Positions 43,516-56,411 of a stretch of 64,000 bases of DNA are shown here, in pieces; positions within the stretch are counted from its first letter, which is position 1; each line of letters starts with the position of its first letter. The position numbers and the translations under genes are program-made. The notes under the pieces are model-generated. The model was not told where the DNA came from. It worked only from the letters and a program-made list of their open reading frames with translations, and did not search any database. Source of the stretch: Serilophus lunatus (Eukaryota; Chordata; Aves; Passeriformes; Eurylaimidae); NCBI GenBank assembly GCA_013399895.1, contig VXBA01003505.1, positions 266,257 through 330,256 on the forward strand, written 5' to 3'.

Positions 43516-45189
43516 CCCTTTCAACTCCTTTGTGTTGAGTGATGTACCTGCCTCCCGTGCCAGGGACCAGAGAGTCTCCAGTGCTGGTTATGCAACCGTT
43601 CTCTCCTCCATCCCCACTGCCGGCAGCTATTCCCGTTAAACTCCGATCCGTCTCCCTGCTTCATGTGACATCTCGTTGCCTACAGATCCTGCGGGTTTTC
43701 CCCAGAGGTGGAGAAGAGGAGATGTGTTGCCTCTTGGGCTGTGTTCTGGAACTAGCGAGGTGTGAAGGCAGGCAGCTACAAATGCCAGGACACAATCACA
43801 GTCGTGCCGGGTCACACCAGGTGTCCCCAAAACATAAGATCCTGTCTCTGATTCAGGCAATAGCATGTTCCTGGAAACCTGTGTAAGTACAGGGTGAACA
43901 ACAGTAGTGTTGCTCAGGAATACTTTCCCAGCCGCCCATGTGGATCAGGGACCTTCTCACCCGTGAGCAATGTGTTTGTACATAACAGATTCCACACACA
44001 CACACTCTCAGCAAGAAAAATACAGATTTTTTTATGAACTCTTCTGAGCTCCAGGCAGGCACAGATCCTCTGTTGAAGAGTCCCATGGCACAGAGGCACG
44101 CTGGGTATAAAAATAGCTCGTTTCATTTGTTCTGAGCTGGTGAGTTTCCTCTGATTCCTCCAGTCCTTGCTCTAGGAGAGGTGGAAACAGCATTTCTTGT
44201 GATTCTGGGATCTCTCACTCTGATTTCCAAGGCTGAGGAGGCCTTCCCCAGCTAATGTTCCTCATTCCTTTGATCATCCAGCTGCCAGCCTCTGAATTTG
44301 TTTTTCTCTGAATCCATGGGTACTTACCCTATAGCCTTTGGATGGAGAGGGGAGGAGCACAGTTTCATGGAGAACTCAAGGCTGGGCCAGTGCATTTTGT
44401 GTTGTTCTTTGGTTTTTCTCCTTTGCAAGTCTTTTCCTTGATCCTCTGTGGAAATTTATTACCATGGTAGAAACCTGAGATGGTCAAGGAGAGGAGGCTG
44501 TACTGGCCAGGAGAGCACAAGCAGGGAAACTGCAGGGGAAAAGTTAATGGACTGTGAAAGAGAGAGAGAGAAGCATCAATAGGAGAGAGACAAAAACAAG
44601 GGAAATGCCAGAAAAAAACCTAATAGTCTTCAGGTGGACATTTTTATGGGGCTTTGGCTGTCTTCCATGTTGTACAAATTCCTGCCCCTTCTGCAGGGTT
44701 GTTGTGGGAGATGAGCAGGTGGGGCAGGTCACGCCGTGTTGGAGACCTTCCCCTTACCAAGAGCTGTCCGGAGGAAGAGCAAGTCATGCATTTACTGTCT
44801 TGCTACACGGAAGTTTTTAATGTAGGAAAACAAAACTTCAAAAACCAAGTGCTGCTTTTATTCTAGTAGCATATTGAACCCCTTCTGTAGTATTTTGAGG
44901 TGACTACTACCGTTATCAGCTGTAGGTGACATAACAGAGGGTTTTCAGCAGGGAACTTCCTCTCCCCATACCTCATGTTGGCTTTGAGGGCACTGTTAAG
45001 TTGACTTGACTCTCTTGCTGCTGTCACATCGTCCCAGTGAAGGGCTCAGCAAGTGACTGAACGATGATCCCATCCGTAATCAGGGGCAGGATTTCCACCC
45101 CCACCTCCTCCTGCCTTTCCCATTTAGGGATAGAAATGAAGTCTGTGGTACGGGCCCTTAAGCTGGTTAGACACTTGAGACTTGGAAGT
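43516..45189. other. No gene seen; (CA)n and (AG)n short repeats
   Basis: A CA dinucleotide run (about 43993-44005) and an AG run (44559-44573) are present. Frames up to 115 codons are unrecognised. Confidence 0.6.
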
Positions 45190-45515
45190 CCTTAAGCACA
45201 TTAGCAGCTGGAGGTCCATTATTATTCATTGAATCTCTCCGGGGCCGATTGGAATCCTCCTTTTAATTGTCTGCATTTCCCTCTGTCCTTTTATCGAGGA
45301 AGAAAGAAAGAAAAAGGGCGAGAGACAATCGTGTTATCTCATTACCCATCCTGGCCCCGGAATGGGACACAGGCTTGAGTTTGCTTTTCCCCTCCAGCTA
45401 AAGGAGGGAGTGTTGCCCATTTTACATATTAATGGCAAAATGACATTTCCCCCTCTCAACCCTTATATCTCCCTTAGCAAGCTGCAGTTAATAATTCACA
45501 TTTCATTAACAAGTC
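45190..45515. promoter_or_regulatory. AT-rich block, candidate conserved element
   Basis: The first part has CATTATTATTCATTGAATC, CTCCGGGGCCGATTGG and CTTTTAATTG. The second has TTACATATTAATGGC, CTTATATCTCCC, GTTAATAATTCAC and TTTCATTAACAAG. Several homeodomain cores and intact CpGs sit around a GAAA-repeat (45298-45316). No repeat-family match. Composition-based call. Confidence 0.35.
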
Positions 45516-46889
45516 TGTGTGGCCTTGTGGTGTTTCCCTTCTGTCAATGAAGAGATATTGGGAAGGCTTAGAGAAGAGGGAATTGGGGCAGGACAAGCTG
45601 AAACAGCTGCTAAGATCAGTCAGGCTGGACTTGAAGCAAATGAGCTTTCAGAGCAGGGGACTTCGGGGCACTCCTCTGCATATTTACCATAAAGCAAAGG
45701 TACTGGGGTCACAGCTTGTAAGGAAGCAGGGAAGGTCCCCTGGATGGACAGGAGAAAAGCCTGATAATACCATCTCATTTGCCAAGCACGTGGACTAGGG
45801 TAGGAAAACTGTCGTGGACCATCAGACCACAAGCAATCCTCTGTGTGGCTGTAGTGATGTGCTGCAGAGGGAAGGGAGGTGGGGACACCAAAGCCCATCT
45901 GAGCAGCCGCCATGGGCGAGTTCTCCCTCATCGTGAAGAGCAGGACTGCCCCACACTTGTAGGCGTTGAACTAGCTCCACTCCCAAAGCATCAAGCCCCT
46001 GGCAGGAGCAGTTCTGAAGGGGGTTAAGTGGAATCCACCCACGGAGAAGTTGGCTGTACAAGTCCTGCTGCCAGCTTAAAGAATTTTACATGAGGAAACT
46101 TGTCTCCTGAGCTTGGTTTTCCACACACTGAAACATTAATCAACTTTTGAACCATGTACCCTATGAAATATTCATCTTTTCTTCTTGCAAAAAACAAACC
46201 AGAAACCCCAGCTATCTTCAAAGCTGTCTTGTGGCGTTCCATGCTCTGATCCTTTAGGAATTGCTGTGTCATTTTCACCTAAGTTTATTCTGTGATTGCT
46301 CGAGAGCAAGCAAGCTAAAAATCACTTCTAGAGGGACTTCACTGGTGTGTTTGGGTTTGAGAAACAAATGGAATTTGGCTTGGAATTTACTGGCCAGACC
46401 CGGGCTGGTTGTGTTTCCATTAGGGAGAGAAAGGGGGTTTAATGCCATTTTTAAACCTAATTTCATGGGGAGCCAATTCATGCTGCGATGTATAGGCGGG
46501 TGATTTCTTGATTAGAATGTTTGAAGAGAAAGCAGCTTAGATCAGCCATCCTTGAAAGGGGAAAGTCTGTCCTGCTGGTCCTTTAAACTGGTGGAAAACC
46601 CTTCCCCAGCAGGCACTGATGTCCTTCAGGAAAGGCAAGAGCCATGAGACTTCCAGGGATGATCTTTCCCTTCACAGAGATGGGCAAATGTATCCTCAGC
46701 ATGGATCCTCCTCTGAAACTTATTAAACTATGTGCTCTTGGAAAAGAGCCCTGATACATAACTGTAAAAAAAGAGAAAAGAAAAACTCAGATCTAAAATG
46801 TCCCTTCCATTAGCAGACCTTAAGGCACTCTCAGAAACATTGAATGAATGAAGTCTCTTCCTTGCCCTGTCTGGGGTAAACAAATCCAT
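45516..46889. other. No gene seen; plain non-coding sequence
   Basis: Frames up to 103 codons without domains; nothing else recognised. Confidence 0.6.
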
Positions 46890-47175
46890 CCCGGCCTTCA
46901 GCTCGATCTTGCAGTAATGTCATAATCCCACCTTTATTACATCACTGTTGTCATGGAAATAACTGTGATTTCATAAAGTCTCCGTAATGACTTTACCACA
47001 AGATCCATTAGGATGGGAAGATGGATTGTGAAGGCTAGAAAAATGCTTTCTTTAAGCAAATGCATACTGGATAATTAGCAAATGCGGCAAGGGGAAGGAA
47101 TGGAAATTGGATGGGAAAAATAAATGGATCCGTCTTTAACATGGGCTATTTATGACCATTTTCTTTGATTTGGTT
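46890..47175. promoter_or_regulatory. AT-rich block, candidate conserved element
   Basis: CAGTAATGTCATAATCCC, TTTATTACATCAC, AACTGTGATTTC, CTCCGTAATGAC, GATAATTAGC, AAATGCGGC, GATCCGTC and GGCTATTTATGACC are spread across about 280 bp. TGTCAT/ATGACT-type and TAAT cores recur. There is no coding frame or repeat. Weak enhancer-like call. Confidence 0.35.
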
Positions 47176-48849
47176 TCAAATGGCACAAAGGCACTATTAT
47201 AATATTCCAAATCAGTCTAAAAGTCCCATACTTCAGGGCATAGTCAGCACATGTCGAACAAAAAGCTGGGCCCTGCCCTAACTTCATCTCTCTTAAGTCC
47301 CTCAGGCTTTTAAATAAAGGATTTGGGTTTTCACTGGTGGCCCGAGAACCTCCCACTTTACCGTGGGACCATTTTCCTGGCTGGATGGAGGAGCAGGTTG
47401 GACACAGGCTGAGAATGAAGGTCCTGGGGTCTGTCCTGGTTAAAAAAGCTTTTATGTCCCTGGGCAAACCCAGCCCATCATCTCATGCTGGAAACCCTGC
47501 CATCATTCCATGGAAGGCCTTTGGATTTGCCTGAACTAGGGAGCCAGGCAGGGAAATTAAACCTTGGATGAGCAGGAGCTGGGCTATAAAGTGGAAAAGA
47601 AGCTGCTTTGGCTCGTGTCTCGTGACAAGGCATTGAAGGAAGAGGGCTGTGTGAACTAGGTTGTAATTCCTAGCTGGAATTGGCTTATGGGTGCTCCTTG
47701 CAGTGCACCCGCAAAATTCCAGCAAATGACTGCTGCCCATTTCTCTGCAAGGAGGTGCAGGGAGGTGATTAAAGGCTTGATGAAATATCAGAGCTGCCTG
47801 AATGAGAGTTCTGAACCTCTCAGCACTCCAGGCATCAAAGCAACCTTGAGCTAACAGTTAATGCATGGAGTAATTCTGTCTCTAGTTTCTTCTCTCCAAG
47901 AGTTTTCTGATGCTGATGGCTTATTCCTATGTCTTTCTGCTTCCTTATTGTCCTATTGACATGTATTTAGTTTTAATTTCTGGAGAAAAATGTGGTATTA
48001 GTGGTGGTGAGGCACCCATTGCTCACTGAATAGCCTGGCCCAGGGTGACGGAGGAGGATGGAAAGACTGCAGGGAGTGCTGGCAGTGGCTTTCTGCTCTG
48101 ACCTGTGCAATCCCTTCCTTCCCTCCTGTCCCAGTGCCCCGGTGGCACAGCTGGCAGCACCACGAGCAGCAGCTCCCTGGGGACGCTCACAGCTCGGGGA
48201 GTAAGGAGGAGCAGGGCACTGGAGTTCAGGGAGGAGGTGTGGGAACACCGTGTCTGGGAAATGCCGAGGCGCCGGACAGAAACGCTCAGTTGAGGGCTGC
48301 TGGCTCTGTGCTGAAACACTTCTCAGGGAGCAAGAGCTGCTTGTGCTGCCTCTCCCTTCGGAGCTCCAGCATCTCTCCAGCCCCTCTTTGCCAGCTACAC
48401 CTGGCATGGGAGCAAAGATGCAGAAGAGCACTCATGAGCTAATTGAAGTGGTCACATCCTAGCCAGCAGCATTTCCCACATTAGCCAAATTTGATCTAAA
48501 ACTAATCTCCTAGTCAAGACAAATCTCCCCTCTGCAATCCTCTTATTATATTTACATATTGAAATCCGCAGATGGTTGCAGAATTGGGCCATGCTGAGAC
48601 TCGTGGGGATGGCTCCTGAAGTCTCTGGCACTGCTGGCTGGAGAGGGTGCAATGCACTGGTGACTCCTGCATTCCACAAATCCCTGTCCTTTCTGAAGGG
48701 CTCCGAGGAGCTGGGTAACTGGAGCCCAGTTCAGATACTTGAAGTAGTCTTGAGCTGATGATCTGAGTGTTCTTCCTGGTACTCGAAAAACACCAGCTGA
48801 GAAAAAAAGCCCTCTGGTAGGACTCAAAACAGATACGTGATGATCAGTG
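47176..48849. other. No gene seen; plain non-coding sequence
   Basis: A 152-codon minus frame (47973-48431) and a 102-codon plus frame overlap in a GC-rich patch (about 48100-48300) without recognised domains. A short AT-rich patch with TTATTATATTTACATATTG lies at 48541-48561. Confidence 0.55.
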
Positions 48850-49005
48850 AACATTATCCTGTTAATCAGATCTTGCCTAACTTTAATTGCCTGCGCTGTT
48901 ACTGACTGCTGTCAAATTCATGATGGAGGCACAACAGAAATTGGCTTGGAGAAATAACAACTTTTCATGATTAATTATTGCTGCCGGTCACGTGCAGTCT
49001 GTGAT
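48850..49005. promoter_or_regulatory. AT-rich block, candidate conserved element
   Basis: CTGTTAATCAG, CTTTAATTGCC, TTCATGATGG, CATGATTAATTATTGC and GGTCACGTGCAG occur in about 150 bp immediately upstream of a CR1 copy. Motif density is enhancer-like. Inference. Confidence 0.35.
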
Positions 49006-49135
49006 CATCTCCTGGGATGTCTGGCTGGAACGAGAGGAGAAGGTATTAGTCCCTTGTCCTGGCTGGGCTCCAGTTTTGGCTGTCTTTTCTGGCCAAAGTT
49101 CATACTGTGCCATCGTGAAGTGCTACGATGAAAGG

Positions 49136-49385
49136 AATCAGCCTCAGGTTGTGCCAGGGGAGGTTCAGATTGGATATTGAGAAACATTTCTTCATGGAAA
49201 GGGTTGTCCAGCCCTAACACAGGCTGCTCAGGGCAGTGGTGGAGTCACCATCCCTGGAGGGATTTAAAAGCTGCGTGGTTGTGGCACTTGGGGACATGGG
49301 TTAGTGGTGGCCCTACCAGTGCTGGGCAAACGATTGGACTCGATGACCTGAGAGAGCTTTCCCAACCTAAATGATCCTATATTCC
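49136..49385 (+). mobile_element. CR1 LINE, 3' fragment of about 250 bp
   Basis: Recognisable CR1 3' landmarks occur in order: gccaggggaggttcag, 'ggatattgagaaacatttcttc', gggttgtccagcc, aggctgctcagggcagtggtgg, gtcaccatccctggagg, a glycine-rich-like spacer, then 'ttggactcgatgacctgagagagctttcccaacctaaatgatcctat'. 5'-truncated and non-coding. The tail type is the same general group as the copy at 39.7 kb. Confidence 0.95.
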
Positions 49386-51381
49386 TCACTTCATTCTGGC
49401 AGTGACAGAGCAGGGTAGTGTGTGATCTTAAACATCTGTTGGGGGGGAAATGATTCCTGTCTGCCAAAAGTGGAGTAAAGCAGGTGACTGTCACTGCTGA
49501 CAGGGGATGGAGGAGATTGGCACAGCTGAAATGGGAATCACCTCGCCCCTTCCCATGTAAATACTCAGCCCCACCTGTAATCCAGCTCTTGGACTCTTCC
49601 CAAGTTGCCTCCAAGTGCTTTGCTGGAGAGCAGCAATATCTCCGTGCTGACTCACTGTTGGTGCCACCATCTGTGGACTGGGAGTTGTGGATGTTGCATC
49701 CTGGCACTCAAACTGCAGCCCTGTTTCCACTGTCATTCCTCCTGCAGGCTCCTGAGGTCAACTTGGGGCTCACAACTGTGGGGCTGTGGAGCTTTAGCAC
49801 AGAGGATGGTCAGAAGAGCAGGCTGAGTGGGGCTTTTTTCCCGGCCTTTGGATCTGAGTTTGGAAATAAGGCACAACTTGAGAACAACTTGAGTTTGCAT
49901 TTCTTTAGTTAAAAAAATATTGTTTAAAAAAGCCCATACATAAATCAACTGAAATCAGGAACACAGCTCTGCTTTTTGGGTAAAATGAAGTGTTTTCATT
50001 CATCTTAAAATGAATTTGTTGACCTCCAAAATATTGGGTTTGGGGTGTGACTTTTCAGTTGGCCCAGTGAATCGGGAGACCTGGTACTCCCACTGTTCTG
50101 CTAATGAGGTCCTGGGATCTGGTGAGTAGGTACTGTGTTGACACCTAATGCCCTTTTTGTATCTGATCCAAGCTCTGCAAAGTCAGTGGAAAAAATGCTT
50201 TTAACAGAAGTGGGACCAAGCCTGTAACGCCATGTTTTGTTTGGGGCTGGTTGAAGGACATGGGGATCCTTTAGGACACTTTATGAATAGAGCCCTATTT
50301 TAACAAACAGTGTCCTCTTCTCACTTCCCTGAAGTCTATTCTTAGGCAGCTCTAAAATAACACCCTTTTATTCAGATGGGCTGCTCAGAGCTGCAAGCTC
50401 TGCCTGTTTACTACCAGGATGTTTTCAGCTTTAAACACGCTCTGCTTCTGATGAGGTCTATAAGGAATGCTACTTTTGCCAGCGTGGTGATGTCTCCTGT
50501 AGTAGCCAAGGAGCAGCAGGACAAGACATATCCTGTCTCCTTGGCTGTCCATGCAATCCAGAAGAAATCTTTCCACTGTGAGAGGTATCCCTGCACCATG
50601 GTGCTGCTTGTTTATCTACTCACCTACCTTATTAGCAGTAAAAAATAAGCCTTTTGGCAAATCACCAGAGATTGAAGTGCTGCTCCCTGCCAGGGCTGGG
50701 AAAAAAAGTGTTTCAAACTAGCTCCTAATCTTAAACTTACCCTGCTGTGCTCGCTTTGGAGAAGCTTGTGAGGCAAGCACCTTCTTTACAACCTACGGAT
50801 GAGTTACAGATGCACCCACTAAACAGGATATCTCCAAAGAGGGATCAGACACACCTGTACCACTGTCCTAGTGCTGTATTTGTGTGATAGCTTCACAACA
50901 CTGGTGGTGTTCAGTATCACCCTCTCCACTGAGAACAGATAGGTATCATTTCCTCACGGCTCTGTGGACGCAGCTGAGTTGTTGTCTGCTTTCCCCCTGT
51001 GTTTAAGTGGACTTGGACTTGGACCATGCAATTTGCAAAACACCCTTTAGAAAGCAATAAAATATTACTGGCATAGGGAACAATCAGGTGTCCAAGAATC
51101 ACCCTGTGTTTTTCTTAGGTATGGAGTCACCTTCTCACTCCTCAGTGTCTCTGTAAAGGACACCCTAAGTGTCAGGGACTGGGATGGAGAAGGGAGGACA
51201 AGCACAATGTTTTTTTTTTCCCCATTAGCTGAATTTAAGAAAGGTTTGACCTACTTTTTTTCCTGACTAGAAGCATACAGCTGCTTCCATGATTTTTGCC
51301 ATTAGAGCCTCTGTTGTAGGTAAGGGAAACAATCAATACCCCTGTAACTCCCTTCCCTCTCCTCAGCTGAAGCTGTAGAAA
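49386..51381. other. No gene seen; plain non-coding sequence
   Basis: Frames of 142 and 147 codons on opposite strands (49264-49912) overlap and are unrecognised. No repeats beyond a short G run at 49441-49447. Confidence 0.6.
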
Positions 51382-51531
51382 TTGTGGCTGTCCCATGCCT
51401 GGAACTGTAAAAGGCCAGGTTGGACGGGGCTTTGAACAGCTTGTTCTAGTGGAAGGTGTCTCTGCCTGTGGCAGGAGGTTGGAATTAGATGGTTTTTAAG
51501 GTCCCTTCAACCCCCAACCTTCTGTGATTCC
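51382..51531 (+). mobile_element. CR1 LINE, 3'-end fragment
   Basis: A 150-bp 3' end: 'ttgtggctgtcccatgcctgg', aaggccaggttgga, a 'ctagtggaaggtgtctctgcc' block, gttggaattagatgg, 'ttttaaggtcccttcaa', ending ttctgtgattc. 5'-truncated and diverged. Confidence 0.95.
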
Positions 51532-54500
51532 AAGACACCTGGCTCAGAGCTAACCCTTACCTGCTCCAAGACGTGGTACATTTGTGAATGCACTTGTTTG
51601 TCAGCACTTAAGGATGATGGGGCCAATTCACTGTGGTGCTGTACTTCTATTTTCCCTATTCTTTGGCATTCCAAGGACTGTTTCTGCAACTGAAGTTCTA
51701 CATTTGCTCTGAGCAGATGCAATCAACCCCCTGTCTTGCCCCGTGCGGTGACTGCAAATGGAAGGAGCAGATCAGGGGCATTTCAAGTGCAGCTCCCAGC
51801 CTGTGCAGCAAATACACCAGGCAGGGGGTCAACCTCATGGAACTGAACAGCCACTTCTGACCTAAACCTCAGGCCGGGCTGTGAAACCAGCTGAGGCTTG
51901 TTCCTACAGCACTGCAGGCTTGAAAATCAAAGCCAAGCTCCAGGGAGAGCATAGGCTGCATTCAGAGAGTCAAGAGGAGCCCGGCTGGCTGGTAGGTCTG
52001 ATTATCCTGACATGCCACTGAGCCTCCCACCCTGCCAGTGCCAGCAGGGGAGAGCGTGGGATCCCTCCATCCCTGAACACGCCACCCTCCCGCCTCTCCA
52101 GCCCTGGCTCGAATCCCAGCTGCTCCAGCAGCACCCGCCTGGATTTACGCTGGGAGAAGGCTGAAGAGGAGCTGATGGGCTTAATTTTTCCACTGCCAGT
52201 TCTCTGCAGAGGGGCGACTCCGGGTCTGTAAGCTCAAGAGCTTTCCTCATGTCTGGGCTTTGGAGGCATCACAGCCCCGAGGAGTGCAATCCTTTCCTGC
52301 TTTCCTTTTCTATTTTCATTTCATCACCATGTTCAGGACTGAGTGGTAACAAGCAAGTCCCCAGATAACCCGGTCTTCAGCAGCAACACTGCTCTCCACT
52401 GCAGGGGAAACCTATTTCCAACACAGCTTTCCCCCATATGTGTCTTGCACAACCCTATGGGAGTCCCCATACCCTGTCCCTGTGGGATGTTTTTAGGAGT
52501 CTGGGACAAGACCCAGAGCAAAGCAAACCCGCTGCCAACAGTTCTGAATTCACCCCATGAGGTTTGCACCCTCCCCAGATCAAAAGGTTGAAAAATGCCT
52601 GACCTGGAGTCCCAAATGTTGTAAAAAGCCATGGGAATACACAGCCAGTGGTTTGTGTGAAGGAGGATTTCACTGAGCAATAAGGATTCAGACAAACTTG
52701 CACAAGTGGAAGTGCAGCTTAACAGCAGAGCTGGGTTCATTTGTCAAGCCTCTTTCTGCTTCTGTACTTAGGAGAGTGAAACAATAATTGGGAGCAAAGC
52801 TTAGGTTAATCTGTGCTGAGAACATGATATTCAGTAGCTTTATTAAAAGGAGGGGAGGGGGAATCACGGGGCTGCTTTGGCTCATTTTAGTTTTCAGCTT
52901 CATCTTTGGTGTTGGCTGGTGTTGGAAAATAACCCTGTTCTGCTCTGACTGTGTGAGGAAGGAATCTCTGCTGGGGAAGACGGAGCAGTCACTCCCTTTC
53001 AAACTGGCCTCCTAATTGTGAAAGTGCCATTAGACAGCTTTTGGAGGAAGGCTCCAAGGTGTGAAAGCTGTTTTCCCTTTGCAGGCTGGAAAGGCCAACA
53101 TGGCATTTGCAAAGCCCTGGTGAGCACTGTCGGTGTGAAATTTCCCTCTGTCCCCTTTCTAAATCCAGCTCCCTGTCAAGCTGTCCCTGAGTTTCCCTCT
53201 TGAGTTTCCTTCCCACTGCAAGGCATGAGAAACCTGGCCTCTCTCTCCCTCTTGTTTGCCCTCACAGCTGGCTGTTCATCCCAGCTCGGATCTTAACTGA
53301 ACCTGATGATGTCTTTTCCCCTGGTTTGGTCCATATGACCAACTTTGCATGATCCAAGATGTTTGGAGGGGTCAGCGATCTCCCAAGAGCCAAAGTAAAT
53401 GCCACTGTCTTCCAAGTCAGGCTGTTTTATTGAAGTAGAAGTGGAAAGGAATATATTAGAAAAGTGAAGAAGGCTATGGGGAAGGAGGACATTCCCATTC
53501 CTATGCCATGCCCTCCTTTTCCACCTCAAGTCTGGTCAGGCTGCACTTGCACCAAGCTGATAAAGGGCTTTCTCAGGCATTAGGGAATGACTCAGGATGT
53601 CCCTGGGACCCCTTGGAGGAATTACAGGGCCGTAACTCACAGCTGCTGCTGTCGGAGTCTCTGTCCATACAAGCACCTGTCAGCAATTTATTACTTATGT
53701 ATTTTTGTACCAGCCTTTATAGTAAGGAAAGAAACACTCCATCTGCCTCTAGTGACCTTTTAATCACCTAGGGATGCCTTGGGCTAAAAGCCCTGCACCT
53801 GAGGTGACAAACTCCCAGCCTATTGCTTGGAGCCACTTTGATGTATTTCTGTGAGCTTGTCCCAAGCATCTCACTTCTCATGAAAGGAAAACACAGCTCT
53901 TCATTCTTTATGCCTGTAAAGAAAGCATTTCTGGAGTTCTACAGGTGTTGCAGTGTCTTTCCTGAGGCAGGAAAAGCCTCTTCTAAAGACTCGTTTGAAG
54001 CACCTCAGGTAGGTATGTGAGCACTGTGTGTGCCAGTTGGTGTGAGGGCAGACTGTGGAGGAAGGCAGGCTGCCTGCAGTAGTGATGCTGGGGGATCAGT
54101 TTTCCATTCTACACAGGTTGGGAGAGTCCTCTTGGTTGTGCCGGTAGTGAGGGAACGGAGAGGGGTCAGTCCCAGAATCACAGAATATGTCCCTTGAGGA
54201 TGGATGTTTCTGTCCTGTTTTCTTGCCAGGGTGGTTGGTGGAAAGGGTTAAACTTCTTTGCAGGCTTTCAGAGGAGACCTTGCAGGTCTCCAAAACTGAG
54301 GCAGACTGAGTTCTACTCCAGCAGACACCCAGACTGTGAGGGCTGGGATCTGCCACCCCGAATAATGCCCAGGATCAGCCAAAACAACAGAATTACAGCA
54401 GTTTGCTCCAGATAAGTGGCTTAAGAGCCTAAACTTTTGTTCTCCTTGATACAGCAGGGAAATGCAGGTCTCCTTACCAGGTTGCCTGGGAGTGTAAAGA

Positions 54501-56283
54501 ACAGAAGTAGGAAGGAGATAAGCAAAGAGCTTGGTGCTCTAAAAGCCAAACAAATATCTCGGAGTCTCAACAGCTGGAAGAAGACATATGAGCATGCCAA
54601 GAGATAAGGGTCTTGAGATGGACTCATGCAATTTTGAGGGGAAAAAAACCAAAACAAAACTGTTTGCTGGACTCTCACATACACTATAAGAATAAACTTG
54701 CAGGGGTTTTGGTGCTTTCTTCCCTGATTCCCATTTACTGAAGAGAGGCTTTGCGTTATTGAAAAGAGTTGGGCTTCTCTTCTGGACAAGATGGGGAGGT
54801 AGAAAAGGATAAATGGGATGGAAATGAGAGGAAAAGAGCAAGCTGCATGGAAGGGGGTGCCCCTGAACTCTTCTAATGTGATTAGACAGCTAGTTCATCA
54901 ATACTTTTATATTTGCTGTTGCTCATCCAAAGGGGAAAGCTTAACAACACTGTTCGGTACATCCAGGTAGGAACTGGTAACCAAGCTTCATGTTACTGAG
55001 TGAAATCACTTTATCAAAGGCCTCTTTCTTGCCCAGGAGGGACTTTCCACGTGGATTTTATTTCCCATTTTCATGGGAAATAGTGAATAAATGGGATTGT
55101 ATTTCCATTTACCAGCATTACTGCTCCTCACCTGGGCTTGACACACATTTGAGAATCTAAAGCAAGCACTACCATGCAGATAGCAGAGTTGAACTGTCAA
55201 ACACCCTTGGGCAGGATCTTCTGGAATTCCAGGTTGTTAGTGGGCTCCAGCAGTGATGATACAAAGTCAAAGAAAGGGTCCAGCATGGAATATTAAACAC
55301 AGAAGCTGAAACACAGCCTTTGGCTCAGCGTTAGGAAAGGACAGGGTGGGTTTGGGGGAATAATGCTGTATTTTCATTTTCTTTCCCAGTATTTCTGCTG
55401 ATGAGCACAGGTTGGGGAGGAGGTGGGTGTTGGTTTGGATGGACTTTGGGTACAACACTGAGCAGCCATACTTCTGTTCCTTTGATGTGTACACCTGGTG
55501 GCAGTGTCACCATCCAGCTGTCAGCAGAGAAGGGTCCTGCTCTGACCCTTTTTCCTGGTCTCCCTAGGAAATGCAGACAGACTTCTCATGTGAAGCCTCC
55601 TCCAGGCTTTTATTCCTCCATCAGACACAGACATAGCTCCTGGGAGCTTCCTGCTCAGTTAAGAGCCAGGTTAAATTCAGTTTTCCTGGGAAATGTCTCT
55701 TGGTATATTTTATGATTTAATATTTGTCCTCTGTGAAGCATCTTCCTTTCATGCTAAATGTGCACCTATTATATGCATGGCTTAGTTTGAAATTCCTAGA
55801 GGAGGCTGGAGGCTCAGGCTGTCTGTAGCACAGAGGAATGCAACTTTAAAGAACTCTCAACCTAGAACCTTGGGAGCTGGATTTTCCCTGTGGCTGCCGG
55901 GTGACTTGGCTAGAGACTACATGTGCAGGCTTTTCCCAGGTACAGGCCAGAAGCATTAGCAAGTTCAAGACCAGAACAAGTATTTTGGAAGGGCAGTGTG
56001 TTGTTTTTTTCATTTTCTGGTGGAAGTGTTTCTCTCTGGATTTGTAGATGTGACCTCCTGCAGTCACTCTGCAGATTTAGGAATCTTATCCCACTGTCAG
56101 TAATTTTTTTACGAGTTGTAAGAGTTTGATTTTTCTGCTCTAAAGCTTGGCTTGTTATACACTATTGTCATCAGCTCCAGGGAACTGCTAAATGAAGGAA
56201 AAAAAACCCCCAAGACTAACAAACCCACTTGTTAGGTCCTAGTCTTTGCTAGTTTGGGATTGAATTAGATTTGGAGGTTGTAG
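51532..56283. other. No gene seen; includes a 10-bp hairpin
   Basis: Plain sequence with frames up to 135 codons (52333-52740, -), none recognised. A 13-base CR1-end-like string (agaatcacagaat, 54175-54187) is too short to call. The inverted repeat at 55059-55082 is listed separately. Confidence 0.55.
55059..55082. repeat. Perfect 10-bp stem, 4-nt loop inverted repeat
   Basis: TATTTCCCAT (55059-55068), TTTC, ATGGGAAATA (55073-55082). The arms are exact reverse complements. GGGAAA/TTTCCC cores resemble Rel/NFAT-type half sites. No RNA gene is implied by so short a stem. Confidence 0.85.
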
Positions 56284-56411
56284 ATGCCACATCCCTTGAA
56301 GTGTTCAAGGCCAGGTTGGATGGAGCCCCGAGCAGCCTGACCTGTGAGCATCCCTGCCTGTGGCTGAGGGTTGGAACTAGAGGATGCTTAATTATTCTAT
56401 GGTTCTATGAC
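56284..56411 (+). mobile_element. CR1 LINE, 3'-end fragment
   Basis: About 130 bp: cacatcccttgaagtgttcaaggccaggttgga-type block, gatgg-agc, catccctgcctgtggc, ggttggaactagaggatg, ending attattctatggttctatga. The usual 'atctttaaggtcccttcc' segment is missing between 'aggatg' and the terminus, so it has an internal deletion. Confidence 0.93.

Noticed and set aside
52105..52115. tRNA B-box-like string GGCTCGAATCC
   Set aside because: No A box, acceptor stem or anticodon arm can be drawn around it.
54175..54187. agaatcacagaat, similar to a reversed CR1 terminus
   Set aside because: Only about 13 bases match and the following sequence does not continue into CR1.
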